A stretch of 64,000 nt of DNA from an uncultured Trichococcus sp. (GTDB lineage: Bacteria > Bacillota > Bacilli > Lactobacillales > Aerococcaceae): assembly GCF_963663645.1 (NCBI RefSeq), contig NZ_OY760503.1, positions 434,001 to 498,000 on the forward strand, in the 5' to 3' direction. Within the stretch, counting starts at the first letter, position 1; the number at the start of each line of letters is the position of its first letter. Under the pieces are notes generated by a model. It made no database searches. It was not told where the DNA came from and saw nothing but the letters and a program-made list of their open reading frames with translations. Positions 16,977 through 26,423 of the stretch are shown here, piece after piece. Both the position numbers and the translations under genes were made by a program.

Positions 16977-17418
16977 CTCCGGGGAACGCAGGCTTCGCCG
17001 GAGCTGACGCGTGCGCAAAACTCTCCCCTTCGACTAGCCCTCGTTCGACGGAGGTCAGCCTCTGTCCCCGCACTCAGCTCCGGCCAACATTCGCTCGCAG
17101 GAGATTACCGGGAACCACAACTCCGTTGAGAGGGGCGCTCACCGGAGGAAACCACCTTCTCCGACCAGGGTTGGCTTCGCCGGAACTGATACGTGCGCAA
17201 TACTTTCACCTCCGTCGAGCCCTCGTTCGACGGAGGTCAGCCTCTGTCCGCGCACTCAGCTCCGGCCAACATTCGCTCGCAGGAGATTACCGGGAACCGC
17301 AACTCCGTTGAGAGGGACGCTCACCGGAAGAAAGCACCTTCTCCGGCCAGGGTTGGCTTCGCCGGAGCTGACGCGTGCGCAAAACGCTCACCTTCGACTA
17401 GCCCTTGTTCGACGGAGG
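16977..17418. repeat. Hairpin array 2: about ten CTCCG...CGGAG hairpins within a 182-bp tandem repeat
   Basis: Hairpins of 26-27 nt start near 16977, 17028, 17078, 17121, 17159, 17210, 17260, 17303, 17341 and 17392. The block is a 182-bp tandem repeat present 2.4 times (units from 16991, 17173 and 17355), each unit with four hairpins at spacings 50, 43, 38 and 51. It fills the gap between the helicase terminator and the 3' end of metE. No credible gene lies inside. Confidence 0.9.
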
Positions 17419-17438
17419 ACAGCATCCGCCACCTCTTT

Positions 17439-19718
17439 TCAGACCGATACTGCGTCTTTGATGATTTGCGCCGCCGCCACAAGATTGGCCAGACTTTCTT
17501 TCGTTTCTTTGATGCCTCTGGTTTTCAGTCCGCAATCCGGATTGATCCATAGGTTTCCTTCATCTATCTTCGTCAGCGCGTTCTTCAATACCGCCACCAT
17601 TTCTTCGACACTAGGCACGCGCGGCGAGTGGATGTCGTATACGCCCGGTCCGACTTCCGTTTCGAATTGGTTAGCCTTCAAGGCATCGATGATCGTCAGT
17701 TTGGAACGGGAGGCTTCGAAGGAAATGACATCCGCATCCATGTTGTCGATATCCTTTACGATCTCCTCGAATTCGCTGTAGCACATATGCGTATGCACCT
17801 GCGTCTCCGGCCTCACGCCACTGTGGCAAAGGCGGAATGCCGGAATCGCCCAATCAAGGTACTCGCTCGCCCATTCTTCTCTGCGGATTGGTAACTTCTC
17901 CTTCAGAGCCGCTTCATCGATCTGGATGATCTTGATGCCCGCCGCTTCCAAGTCCTGAACCTCTTCGCGGATCGCCAAACCGATCTGGAAAGCCATCTCC
18001 CTCAGCGAAATGTCCTCACGCGGAAACGACCAATTCAAGATCGTCACGGGTCCCGTCAGCATCCCTTTGACCGGTTTGTCGGAAAGACTCTGCGCATATT
18101 CCGAATAGAACACGGTAATCGGGTTTTCGCGGCGGATATCGCCGAAGATGATTGGCGGCTTGACGCATCTTGTTCCATAGGACTGTACCCAGGCTTTTTC
18201 GGTAAACACGTACCCCGCCAGGTTTTCGCCGAAGAATTCCACCATGTCATTGCGCTCGGATTCGCCATGGACCAGCACATCCAACCCCAGTTCCTCCTGC
18301 AGATTGATGCATTCTTTGATGAAGCCTTTGATGTTTTCATCGTATTCGGCTCTGCTGATGTCACCTTTGCGGTATTTGCTGCGGTTCTGCTTGACTTCCC
18401 TCGTCTGCGGGAAAGAACCGATCGTCGTTGTCGGCAACAGACCCAGTTGCAGCCTCTCCTTTTGGATCACTCTCCGTTTTTTTCTCGGAACGTTTCTGAC
18501 AAAATCTCTTTCCGTCAAGCTCGCCACGGATGCTTGCACATGCTTGTCTTCGTATACCCGGTCCGCTGAAAAGACTTGTTGGTTCGCAAGATAGTTTTCG
18601 TTCTCTTCATAATGTCCGGAAGTGCCGATCAATTCCGTCAGCTCCTTGATTTCCTGCAGCCTTTCCTTAGCGAAAGCGAAATACTGGGAAACTTCCTCCG
18701 GCAAGCTCGTCTCATTTTCCAGCGTGTAGGGAACATGCAGCAGCGAACAGGAAGTGCTGATGACGATGTCGTTGCTGTATTTTCCCAGCCCTTTAACCAA
18801 TTCGATGACCTTTTTGTAGTCGCTCTTCCAGATGTTTTTACCGTTCAGGACGCCGGCAAACAACGTTTTATCAGCCGGAAAGCCATATCTTTCCAAAAGT
18901 TCCACCGTTTGCTTGCCTTCGATGAAGTCAAGGCCGATGCCATCGAAGTCAAGCCCGATCACTTCTTCGTAGCTGTCCCTGATATCCCCGAAGTATGTCT
19001 GCAACAATACTTTTACGTTACCCTTATGCGCCAAGACTTTTTCGTACAGAGAAGCAAACAACGCGACATCTTCATCGGACAGATCGGTGACCAGGCTCGG
19101 TTCATCGAACTGCACCCACGCTACACCTTGCTCATTGAACCGATCGAGTATTGCGATATAGGCATTTGCCACTTGGTCAGCAAAATCATGTATTGTTTTG
19201 GAACCTTTATATTTGGCCAGTTTCAGGAAAGTGAATCCGCCGATGATGACCGGTTTCGTCAACACACCGATTTCTTTGGCTTCTTCATACTCGGCAAAAG
19301 GCTTGTCGCCCGCCAATTTGATTTCGGTATCGTCGAACAGTTCAGGAACCAAATAATGATAATTGGTGTTGAACCATTTCTTCATCGCCAACGCTTTGAC
19401 GTCGCCTGCTTCGCCCTGATAGCCGCGAGCAGCCGCAAAATAAGTGTCGCGCTCGCTCAAGCCGAGCTGTCTGTAGTTTTCAGGCAACGCGTTCAACAAG
19501 ACCGTCACATCCAACAAGTTGTCGTAATATGAAAAATCATTCGAAGGGATATGAGTGATGCCGGCTGCTTGCTGCAGATTCCAGTGCATTATCCTCAGAC
19601 CCTTTGCGACTTTCTCCAACTCTTCTGCTGAAATTTCTTTTCTGAAATATTTTTCGGATGCGAATTTCAATTCGCGTAACTTGCCAACCCTTGGAAAACC
19701 GATTAGTGAACTGTTCAT
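17439..19718 (-). CDS. metE: Cobalamin-independent methionine synthase
   Basis: A 759-residue enzyme transferring a methyl group from 5-methyltetrahydropteroyl-polyglutamate to homocysteine. Both barrel domains are present. The N-terminal one starts MNSSLIGFPRVGKLRELKFA. The C-terminal one has TTIGSFPQTREV (about 420), the zinc-ligand stretch HTHMCYSEF (about 635) and the last ligand in INPDCGLKTRG (about 720). ATG 19718 has GGAGG eight bases upstream. The leader has neither a T-box nor an S-box, but a MET-box-like palindrome lies at 19873-19889. Transcribed alone toward array 2; no clear terminator apart from the array. Confidence 0.96.
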   Translation of the reverse strand: MNSSLIGFPRVGKLRELKFASEKYFRKEISAEELEKVAKGLRIMHWNLQQAAGITHIPSNDFSYYDNLLDVTVLLNALPENYRQLGLSERDTYFAAARGYQGEAGDVKALAMKKWFNTNYHYLVPELFDDTEIKLAGDKPFAEYEEAKEIGVLTKPVIIGGFTFLKLAKYKGSKTIHDFADQVANAYIAILDRFNEQGVAWVQFDEPSLVTDLSDEDVALFASLYEKVLAHKGNVKVLLQTYFGDIRDSYEEVIGLDFDGIGLDFIEGKQTVELLERYGFPADKTLFAGVLNGKNIWKSDYKKVIELVKGLGKYSNDIVISTSCSLLHVPYTLENETSLPEEVSQYFAFAKERLQEIKELTELIGTSGHYEENENYLANQQVFSADRVYEDKHVQASVASLTERDFVRNVPRKKRRVIQKERLQLGLLPTTTIGSFPQTREVKQNRSKYRKGDISRAEYDENIKGFIKECINLQEELGLDVLVHGESERNDMVEFFGENLAGYVFTEKAWVQSYGTRCVKPPIIFGDIRRENPITVFYSEYAQSLSDKPVKGMLTGPVTILNWSFPREDISLREMAFQIGLAIREEVQDLEAAGIKIIQIDEAALKEKLPIRREEWASEYLDWAIPAFRLCHSGVRPETQVHTHMCYSEFEEIVKDIDNMDADVISFEASRSKLTIIDALKANQFETEVGPGVYDIHSPRVPSVEEMVAVLKNALTKIDEGNLWINPDCGLKTRGIKETKESLANLVAAAQIIKDAVSV

Positions 19719-19872
19719 TATGATTCCTCCATTTCATTTTTTGGTTCCTACTGCAAAAATAGTGAACATGCATTCAACTGTCTTACTGTTTGCTGATCAT
19801 CTTTCATCAGAAGGTTGTTTCAGTATGCCACGGAATCGGGATATAGGATAACACTTAATAAATATACGCAGC

Positions 19873-19889
19873 TATAGTTTTATGTTATA
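19873..19889 (-). promoter_or_regulatory. Candidate MET-box (LysR-type regulator site) upstream of metE
   Basis: TATAGTTTTATGTTATA resembles the streptococcal MetR/MtaR palindrome TATAGTTTSAAACTATA with three mismatches. It lies about 155 bases before metE. Confidence 0.3.
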
Positions 19890-19934
19890 ACCTCATGCGG
19901 CCTGATCCAAGTTGACTGGAGTTGGACCGGGTTT

Positions 19935-20131
19935 TGTCGGCTGTTACGAGTGCTTCACATCGCGAACTGTCGAGAGATCCGACTTCTGTCGGCTGTTCCG
20001 AGTGCTTCACGACGCGATCAGCCGAGAGCGCGGTATTCTGTCGGCTGTTTCGAGCATTTCGTGTCACAAACAGCCGAGAGATTCGACTTCTGTCGACTGT
20101 TCGATCTTCATGGCACCCTCAACAGCCGACA
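19935..20131. repeat. Hairpin array 3: four copies, exact 52-bp period, TCGGCTGTT arms
   Basis: TGTCGGCTGTT or a close variant starts at 19935, 19987, 20039 and 20091. Each later copy is preceded by a partly complementary arm (best AACAGCCGAGA) eleven bases upstream. The right edge is AACAGCCGACA (20121-20131). The intervening sequence is largely conserved. The array lies between the metE leader and the terminator after fucO. Confidence 0.85.
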
Positions 20132-20163
20132 TCCAGTGCTATAACCGTCTTTTGGCACAGCAA

Positions 20164-20198
20164 AGAAGAGCCACCTCAAAAATCGAGGCGGCTCTTCT
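20164..20198 (-). terminator. Probable terminator of the rhamnose operon
   Basis: A 14-bp stem with one mismatch (20164-20177 with 20185-20198) and a 7-nt loop lies 80 bases past the fucO stop. The T-run is poor on both strands. Confidence 0.55.
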
Positions 20199-20279
20199 CT
20201 TGTCGACAATCTTATTTTTGGACAAATTCGGATTATCTGCATTTTTTTGAAAAAGTCGTTTTTTTGGATCAGGTTTGGA

Positions 20280-21437
20280 TTATTGGAACAATTTTTTGTA
20301 CATCGCAATCGTTTCTTCCAATGTCGGAGTGAATGGGTTTCCTGGTGCGCAGGCATCGATCATGGCATTTTTGGACAGGTAGTCATAATCGAATTCCTCT
20401 TCCTTGATGCCCAGCTCATTCAATGATGTTGGAATACCGACGACTTTGGACAAACGTTTGATTTCTTCGACCGTATAATCCGCGCAGGCTTGATCGGATA
20501 CATCAGCTGTCACTGCCAAGCCTAAAGCTTTCGCTACTTTGCGGAAACGTTCAGGCGCGAATTTAGCATTTTCGGCTTCCACGATCGGCAACAGCATCGC
20601 ACAGCAGACGCCGTGAGGCAAGTGGTAGACGGCACCCAATTGGTGAGCCATCGAATGCACGTAGCCCAGGCCGGCATTATTGAAAGCCATTCCGCCCAAG
20701 AAGATTGCATTGACCATTTTGTCGCGCGCATCCAGATCAGTGCCGTTTTCGACAGCTTTCGGCAAGTATTCGCGGATCAATTCGATCGCTCCAGCTGCCA
20801 ATACTTCCGTAACAGCGTAAGCACCCGGTGTCACCATCGATTCGATCGCATGGGTCAAAGCATCCATCCCGGTAGCCGCAGTCAATGATTTCGGCATCGT
20901 CAGCATCAATTCAGGATCGTTCACGGAAATTTTCGCCAAGCTGTTTTTGTCGACCATAACCATCTTCACTTTGCGGTCTTCATCGGTGATGACGTAGTTG
21001 ATCGTGATTTCAGCGGATGTTCCGGCAGTCGTGTTGATCGCCACAACCGGCAAACCGGCTTTAGCGGATTTGTGCAAGCCTTCGTAATCCTGCGGTTTGC
21101 CGCCGTTCGTCAGGATGATGCTGATGGCGCTCGCTGCATCCTGCGGAGAGCCGCCGCCGAAGGAAATGATGAAGTCGCAGTTTTCCGCTTGTGCCATCGC
21201 CACGCCTTCATTGACGTTTTTGCAAGTCGGGTTCGGATCAACATCCGCATAGACCACATAGTCGATAGCCGCGCTGTCCAATTCCGCCAGGACAACGTCG
21301 ATCATTTCGCTTTTGGCCAAGAAGTTATCCGTAACGAACAAAGCTTTCTTGTAGCCAAGTTCCTTCACATTGCTGCCCAATTCTTTGATGCAGCCTTTTC
21401 CGATAAGGTTTATTGCCGGTACATAAAAAGTTGCCAT
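20280..21437 (-). CDS. fucO: Lactaldehyde reductase / 1,2-propanediol oxidoreductase (iron-containing ADH)
   Basis: A 385-residue group III alcohol dehydrogenase that reduces L-lactaldehyde from rhamnulose-1-phosphate cleavage to 1,2-propanediol, regenerating NAD+. The nucleotide-binding GGGSPQDAAS (about 95-104) and metal ligands in GMDALTHAIESMVTPGAY, HSMAHQLGAVYHLPHG are present. It is the last gene of the operon rhaB-rhaA-rhaD-fucO, 26 bases after rhaD. The context makes lactaldehyde the likely substrate, although the family is broad. Confidence 0.88.
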   Translation of the reverse strand: MATFYVPAINLIGKGCIKELGSNVKELGYKKALFVTDNFLAKSEMIDVVLAELDSAAIDYVVYADVDPNPTCKNVNEGVAMAQAENCDFIISFGGGSPQDAASAISIILTNGGKPQDYEGLHKSAKAGLPVVAINTTAGTSAEITINYVITDEDRKVKMVMVDKNSLAKISVNDPELMLTMPKSLTAATGMDALTHAIESMVTPGAYAVTEVLAAGAIELIREYLPKAVENGTDLDARDKMVNAIFLGGMAFNNAGLGYVHSMAHQLGAVYHLPHGVCCAMLLPIVEAENAKFAPERFRKVAKALGLAVTADVSDQACADYTVEEIKRLSKVVGIPTSLNELGIKEEEFDYDYLSKNAMIDACAPGNPFTPTLEETIAMYKKLFQ

Positions 21438-21463
21438 TTTGCATTATCTCCTTTTGATAAAAA

Positions 21464-22282
21464 TTAGATGTTCAAGTAGCCCGCTCTTGGGGTTACCGAG
21501 AAACGTTTGCCTAAATTGCTTAATTGCTCATCAGTGATTTCCTGTCTGATGCCGCCTTGTGATTGCACAAGTGTGTAGACAGTCGCTGATTTTTCAGCCG
21601 TTTCGACCAAGCCGAAGCACTCTTCCAAATCTTTTCCGGCTGCGTACAAACCGTGGTGAGGCCATACAATCAGACGGTATTCCTTCATCTTCTCAGCAGT
21701 TGCTTCGCCGATTTCGTTCGTTCCAGGCATCAACCAAGGCAGGATGCCCACGCCTTCAGGGAACACGACCAATGACTCGGTGCACATTTTCCAAAGGATA
21801 CGCGTGAAGCTTCTTTCATCCAACTCGCAAGAGAAGGACATCGCCAACAGGTTGGTGGCGTGGCAGTGGTAAACGACACGGTTTTCAGGATCGTCCGACA
21901 AGCGCGCAATGTGCGACATCAAATGAGCAGGCAATTCGCTTGTAGGAGCCGCTCCATTTTCGTAGCCCCATAACAGATCCACGCTGTTGCCTTCCGCAGT
22001 CACTTTCAGGATTCCTAAGACATCAGCCGGGTCATGGATGACGTTCTTGAAGAATTTCCCTGTCCCTGTGACCAGGAAATATTTCCCGGCCAGTGCTTTA
22101 CCGTCGAAAGCGATCGGAATGTTGCGTTTCACTTCGTTCAGATCCAGATATTCCGTGATTTCCTCTTCTTTCAGCAGGTAGGACAAGTTCCCGCTGTTTC
22201 TTTCGTGCCACCCGAATTTGTACATGACGTCCGTCAACAGCATGACTTCTTTGATGAATGGTGCTTCTAAAATGTTTTTCAT
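21464..22282 (-). CDS. rhaD: Rhamnulose-1-phosphate aldolase
   Basis: A 272-residue class II aldolase that cleaves L-rhamnulose 1-phosphate into dihydroxyacetone phosphate and L-lactaldehyde. Zinc ligands are visible in YHCHATNLL (about 138-146) and WPHHGLYAAG (about 209-218). The N-terminus FGWHERNSGNLSYLL is typical of RhaD. ATG 22282 has a GGGGG ribosome binding site upstream. It sits between rhaA and fucO with a gap of 16 bases from rhaA. Confidence 0.94.
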   Translation of the reverse strand: MKNILEAPFIKEVMLLTDVMYKFGWHERNSGNLSYLLKEEEITEYLDLNEVKRNIPIAFDGKALAGKYFLVTGTGKFFKNVIHDPADVLGILKVTAEGNSVDLLWGYENGAAPTSELPAHLMSHIARLSDDPENRVVYHCHATNLLAMSFSCELDERSFTRILWKMCTESLVVFPEGVGILPWLMPGTNEIGEATAEKMKEYRLIVWPHHGLYAAGKDLEECFGLVETAEKSATVYTLVQSQGGIRQEITDEQLSNLGKRFSVTPRAGYLNI

Positions 22283-22298
22283 TTTTATGATTTCCCCC

Positions 22299-23555
22299 TT
22301 ATTTGCGTTCCGTAAGAATTTTTTGTTCGTAGTCTTTTACTTCAGTCAGCCATTCCGTGCCAGCCGGTACATTTTGTTGTTGGCAATAGAATTCCCAGAC
22401 AGCGCCGAATGGATAAGATTTCATTTCTTCCGTAACAGCCAAACGGGTTGTGAAGTCGCCTGTACTTTCCGCATCCTTCAATGTTTCGATTGGGCTCAAC
22501 ATGCCCAACAACAATGATTTCAAGGTGCTGCGTGCGCCGATGACCATGGCTGCGACACGGTTGATTGTTGCATCGAAGAAGTCCATGCCGATGAAAGTTT
22601 TGTCCAACAAGTCGTTGCGCACCAATGTTTCGCCAATGCGGGTAGTCGCTTCATCCAAGATGACCACGTGATCGGAATCCCAACGGATCGGACGGCTCAC
22701 GTGCAGCATCAAGCCTTTACCGAACGGCAGGAAGGCCGTGAATTTATCGGATACATCCTCGGTTGGGTGGAAATGTCCCGCATCGATTGTCCACAGGATA
22801 TCCCTAGTCAAAGCGTAGGACAGGTAGAAATCGTTGGAACCGGTCGTGAAGCTTTCTGCACCGATGCCGAAAAGTTTGCCTTCGACTGCGTCCAGCATGT
22901 GCGCATCATCGAATTTTTCTTCCAAACATTGATCCAACGCATCGCGCAGGCGTACACGCGGCGACATTTTGTCGATCGGGTTGTCTTTGTAGCCATCCGG
23001 GATCCAGATGTTGTTCACGCAAGTTTGGTTCAGTTCTTCGCCGAAGTAAGCGGCCACTTTGCGGCTGCGCTTTACGTGTTCGATCCAGAATGCTTGTGTT
23101 TCAGGGTTGCTGCTGGACAATGTGCCGTCAGTCGATTTCGGATGGGAGAAGCAAGTAGGATTGAAATCCAGTCCAAGGCCTTTTTCTTTTGCCCATTGTA
23201 CCCATTTTTCGTAGTGCTTCGGTTCGATTTGATCCAAGTCGATTTTTTCGTCCGTATCCACGTAGATGGCATGCAGATTCACTTTATGATTACCAGGGAT
23301 CAGGCTCAAGGCTTTATCCAAATCGGCACGCAGTTGCGCTGGTGTCGTAGCTTTGCCCGGGTAGTTGCCGCTGACGGAAATTCCACCGGTCAAGGCTTGA
23401 TCAGGGAACATGAATCCCAATACATCGTCCCCTTGCCAGCATTGCAAGGAAACCTTTATTTGGCTTAACTTTTCAAGTACTGCGTCCGTATCCACACCGA
23501 TGGCGGCGTATTTTTGTTTCGCTAAAGCGTATGCTTCTTCAATAGGTTTTGTCAT
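22299..23555 (-). CDS. rhaA: L-rhamnose isomerase
   Basis: A 418-residue TIM-barrel metal isomerase converting L-rhamnose to L-rhamnulose. The start is set at ATG 23555 (MTKPIEEAYALAK) with GGAG nine bases upstream inside the end of rhaB, rather than at the in-frame codon 15 bases earlier. Family features are WQGDDVLGF near the N-terminus, LDFNPTCFSHPKS at about 160 and WTIDAGHFHPTEDVSDKF at about 260, with metal-binding residues. Length agrees with E. coli RhaA. Confidence 0.96.
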   Translation of the reverse strand: MTKPIEEAYALAKQKYAAIGVDTDAVLEKLSQIKVSLQCWQGDDVLGFMFPDQALTGGISVSGNYPGKATTPAQLRADLDKALSLIPGNHKVNLHAIYVDTDEKIDLDQIEPKHYEKWVQWAKEKGLGLDFNPTCFSHPKSTDGTLSSSNPETQAFWIEHVKRSRKVAAYFGEELNQTCVNNIWIPDGYKDNPIDKMSPRVRLRDALDQCLEEKFDDAHMLDAVEGKLFGIGAESFTTGSNDFYLSYALTRDILWTIDAGHFHPTEDVSDKFTAFLPFGKGLMLHVSRPIRWDSDHVVILDEATTRIGETLVRNDLLDKTFIGMDFFDATINRVAAMVIGARSTLKSLLLGMLSPIETLKDAESTGDFTTRLAVTEEMKSYPFGAVWEFYCQQQNVPAGTEWLTEVKDYEQKILTERK

Positions 23556-23559
23556 CTGT

Positions 23560-25008
23560 CTATACTCCAATCTTTTCTTCGTATTTTTTTAAGTGCTCCC
23601 GGTCTGCGATCGGGTTTGGTGGGTATTCTTCTACATGGATCTGGCTTCTCAGCCATTTTCTGGCTTCCGCCAGGTCAGCAAATTCGCCGGCTGCGATCAT
23701 CTGCACAAGCAGGTTGCCGATTGCGGTGCCTTCGGTAGGTCCGGCAACGACCAGCTTCCCGGTGACATCGGCAGTCAGCTGATTCAGGAGTTTGACGTTC
23801 GCTCCGCCGCCGACGATGTGCAGCACATCAATCGTTTCCTTCGTTAATGCTTCGACTTTCTTCAGTTCATGCGCATAGGCCAAAGCCAGATTGCTGTACA
23901 CGCACATCACCAATTCGCCGGTCGTTTCCGGAACGATTTCGCCCCGTTCGCGGCAATAGGCTTGGATTTCCGCGATCATGTTTGCCGGATTGAGGAAGCG
24001 CGGATCGTTCAGATCGACATACTGCAGGAATGGTTCGACTGCATAGGCCATCTGCGCCATTTCGCCGTAGGAGTGGCGGTAATCCAGGTTGCGCGCAATT
24101 TCCTGCACGAACCACATGCCCGTGATGTTCTTCAGGAAACGATAGGTGCCGTAAGCGCCCCACTCATTCGTGAAGTTCGCCTCGTAGGCGGGACCGTCAT
24201 TGATTGGTGCGTCGTTTTCGACCCCGATCAACGACCAGGTGCCGCTGCTGAGGTAGGCCCATTTCCCGCCCAGCGCCGGCACGCCGACGATGGCGGATGC
24301 CGTATCGTGCGTCGCTGCAGCGATCACTTCGATTTTGGGCAAATCATAGCTTTCCGTCAGTTCAGCCTTCACATCGCCGATTTTCGTTCCTGGCACAACC
24401 AGTTCCGGGAACTTCTCTCTCGGGATGCCGACAAGTTCAAGCAAGTCGTTGTCGAACTCGCCGGTTTCGAGATTCAGCATCTGCGACGAGGAGACATTCG
24501 TCACTTCGCCGACCATCTCACCGGTCAACCGGTATGCTAGGTAATCCGGTATCATCAAAATTTTGTCGGTTTTGGCCAACAAGCCCTTGTCCTCTTCATA
24601 CAGTTGATACAAAGTATTGAAGTTCAGGAATTGGATGCCCGTTTTGGCGTAGATCGTTTCTTTGTCGATCACTTGCGCCACTTTTTCCATCGAATCTTTC
24701 GTGCGTTCGTCCCGGTAACTGATCGGCAGCTGCAGCAATTGGCCGTCCGTTCCGATCAGGCAGTAGTCGACCGCCCACGTATCGATCCCGAGATGGCATT
24801 CCGTCACGCCGAGTGCCTTCAGTTTGGATAGCCCCGTCAGGATTTCCTGGAAAATGGTTTCGATATCCCATCTGTCCGATCCGTCGATGCGGCTGAAGCC
24901 ATTTTTGAAACGGTGCACTTCCTGCAACGCCAATTGCTTGTTGTCTATTTCCGCCAGCATGATCCGCCCGCTGGAGGCTCCGATATCTATCATCGCATAG
25001 TACTTCAT
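23560..25008 (-). CDS. rhaB: Rhamnulokinase
   Basis: A 482-residue FGGY-family kinase phosphorylating L-rhamnulose at O-1. The N-terminal phosphate loop is IDIGASSGRIMLAEID and the C-terminal FGGY domain has THDTASAIVGVPALGGKWAY and HIVGGGANVKLLNQLTADVT. First gene of the operon, with GGAGGTG upstream of ATG 25008. It lies opposite its likely activator, separated by 117 bases. Confidence 0.95.
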   Translation of the reverse strand: MKYYAMIDIGASSGRIMLAEIDNKQLALQEVHRFKNGFSRIDGSDRWDIETIFQEILTGLSKLKALGVTECHLGIDTWAVDYCLIGTDGQLLQLPISYRDERTKDSMEKVAQVIDKETIYAKTGIQFLNFNTLYQLYEEDKGLLAKTDKILMIPDYLAYRLTGEMVGEVTNVSSSQMLNLETGEFDNDLLELVGIPREKFPELVVPGTKIGDVKAELTESYDLPKIEVIAAATHDTASAIVGVPALGGKWAYLSSGTWSLIGVENDAPINDGPAYEANFTNEWGAYGTYRFLKNITGMWFVQEIARNLDYRHSYGEMAQMAYAVEPFLQYVDLNDPRFLNPANMIAEIQAYCRERGEIVPETTGELVMCVYSNLALAYAHELKKVEALTKETIDVLHIVGGGANVKLLNQLTADVTGKLVVAGPTEGTAIGNLLVQMIAAGEFADLAEARKWLRSQIHVEEYPPNPIADREHLKKYEEKIGV

Positions 25009-25032
25009 TTACTTGTTCTACACCTCCGCCTT

Positions 25033-25049
25033 GTAATTGTTTACATTAC
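25033..25049. promoter_or_regulatory. Dyad in the rha divergent promoter region
   Basis: GTAAT and ATTAC flank a 7-bp centre (17 bp in all) between the rhaB start and the regulator promoter. It could be an operator, but AraC-family activators usually bind direct repeats. Confidence 0.3.
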
Positions 25050-25051
25050 TA

Positions 25052-25080
25052 TTAAACAACTTCTGCTTTTATGCTACAAT
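25052..25080 (+). promoter_or_regulatory. Predicted promoter of the rhamnose regulator
   Basis: TTAAAC (25052-25057) and TACAAT (25075-25080) are 17 bases apart and lead to the gene starting at 25126. Confidence 0.5.
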
Positions 25081-25125
25081 GTCACTGAATGAGTTGTGAG
25101 TACCAAATATACAGGAGGTGTCGGG

Positions 25126-26082
25126 ATGGATCTGATTGCGCTGTTATCTCAGGAATCTGTCATCGAAAAGGAACAAAAAAAGCGGCATAAATTTGTGCCC
25201 GATCTGCCGGAACTGGAGGGCGAGGCGACTCGGGCGCCCAAGATCAAGGAGCATCTGTTTTTCGAAAACAAGGACATCTACATCAGCAAACACAACCGCT
25301 ACGCCGCCTACCCGGAGCACTCCCATCAATTCTTGGAGCTCAACTACATCGTCAAGGGCGAATGCCGCCAGATCATCAACGGCGTCCCTTACCTGTTGAA
25401 GGAAGGCGATATTTTGTTGATGGACACTGGCAGCGCGCATTCCATCGAGGCGCTCGGCAAGGACGACCTGCTTTTGAACATCCTTTTCAACAACAAGAGC
25501 ATCTCGATCAACTGGCTTATGGAAATGAACCACAGCGACAGCATCCTCTACAAAATTTTGCTGACGAATAACCCGCTGGACACGAATGCCGCCAACTTCA
25601 TCCTGTTCCGCAATGAACAGAACGAGCACATCAAGCAGATCATCAACAACATGGCCGATGAATACTTCTTCCCGAAAGTCTTTTCCGGCAAGATCATCAG
25701 CAGCTACCTGCCAATCCTGCTTTACGAATTGGCGCGTTCCCTGCCGCACGAATACAGCGAAACGTTCAGCAAAAAAGACCCCTTTTACGAGGTCCTTCAG
25801 CTGATCGATGCCGAGTTCACAACGCTGACCTTGGACGCTGCGTCCAAACGGCTGAACTTCAATAAAAACTACTTGAGTAACATGATCAAAAAGCGCAGCG
25901 GCCAGACGTTCACGGAACTGCTGAACGAAAAGCGGCTGCTGAAGGCCAACCTGCTGATCGAATCCACCGAAATCCCGATCCAGACGATCCTGACCGAAGT
26001 CGGGTTCTCCAACAAGACTTATTTCTATACGTGCTACAAGAACAGATTCCACTGTCTGCCATCAGAAGTGCGAAAAAAATAA
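25126..26082 (+). CDS. AraC-family regulator of the rhamnose operon (RhaR/RhaS-like)
   Basis: A 318-residue protein with ATG 25126 (MDLIALLSQES) behind GGAGGTG; an in-frame GTG 30 bases earlier lacks a ribosome binding site. The cupin half has HSHQFLELNYIVKGECRQI and GDILLMDTGSAHSIEALG. The HTH half has LNFNKNYLSNMIKKRSGQTF and VGFSNKTYFYTCYKNRFHCL. It is a paralogue of the regulators at 963 and 9641. The position opposite rhaB indicates control of that operon. Confidence 0.9.
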   Translation: MDLIALLSQESVIEKEQKKRHKFVPDLPELEGEATRAPKIKEHLFFENKDIYISKHNRYAAYPEHSHQFLELNYIVKGECRQIINGVPYLLKEGDILLMDTGSAHSIEALGKDDLLLNILFNNKSISINWLMEMNHSDSILYKILLTNNPLDTNAANFILFRNEQNEHIKQIINNMADEYFFPKVFSGKIISSYLPILLYELARSLPHEYSETFSKKDPFYEVLQLIDAEFTTLTLDAASKRLNFNKNYLSNMIKKRSGQTFTELLNEKRLLKANLLIESTEIPIQTILTEVGFSNKTYFYTCYKNRFHCLPSEVRKK

Positions 26083-26096
26083 CCTACGCTTGTTGG

Positions 26097-26385
26097 TTGT
26101 CCGATTCTTTGCGATTATCGGACAACTCCAAGGGCATACGTTGCCTGGTTGTCCGATTCTTCGCGGTTATCGGACAACTCCAAGTGCTGACGATGCCTGG
26201 TTGTCCGATTCTTTCCGGTTATCGGACAACTCCAAGGGCATACGTTGCCTGGTTGTCCGATTATTCGTGGTTATCGGACAAGTCCAAGGGCTGACGATGC
26301 CTGGTTGTCCGATTCTTTCCGGTTATCGGACAACTCCAAGGGCTAACGATGCCTGGTTGTCCGATTATTCGCACTTATCGGACAA
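26097..26385 (+). repeat. Hairpin array 4: six copies, exact 52-bp period, TTGTCCGAT arms
   Basis: Copies start at 26097, 26149, 26201, 26253, 26305 and 26357. Each is a 29-nt hairpin (TTGTCCGAT, 11-nt loop like TCTTTCCGGTT, ATCGGACAA) and a 23-nt spacer private to this locus (containing CCAAGGGC and ATGCCTGG). It begins 14 bases after the stop of the rhamnose regulator and ends before the galE terminator. Reading frames through it are repeat artefacts. Confidence 0.95.
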
Positions 26386-26423
26386 CTGCCAGACGCGCAC
26401 ACCCTCTATTACCGAACTAACTG

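Noticed and set aside
18576-19532. 318-codon frame antisense to metE
   Set aside because: metE is certain on the other strand. This frame has no family-like content and is open only through codon bias.
19719-19900. T-box or S-box leader upstream of metE
   Set aside because: Neither the T-box GGTGG motif nor the S-box core is present, and there is no terminator before the start codon.
25144-26052. 302-codon frame antisense to the rhamnose regulator
   Set aside because: A shadow of a clear AraC-family gene with a good ribosome binding site on the plus strand.
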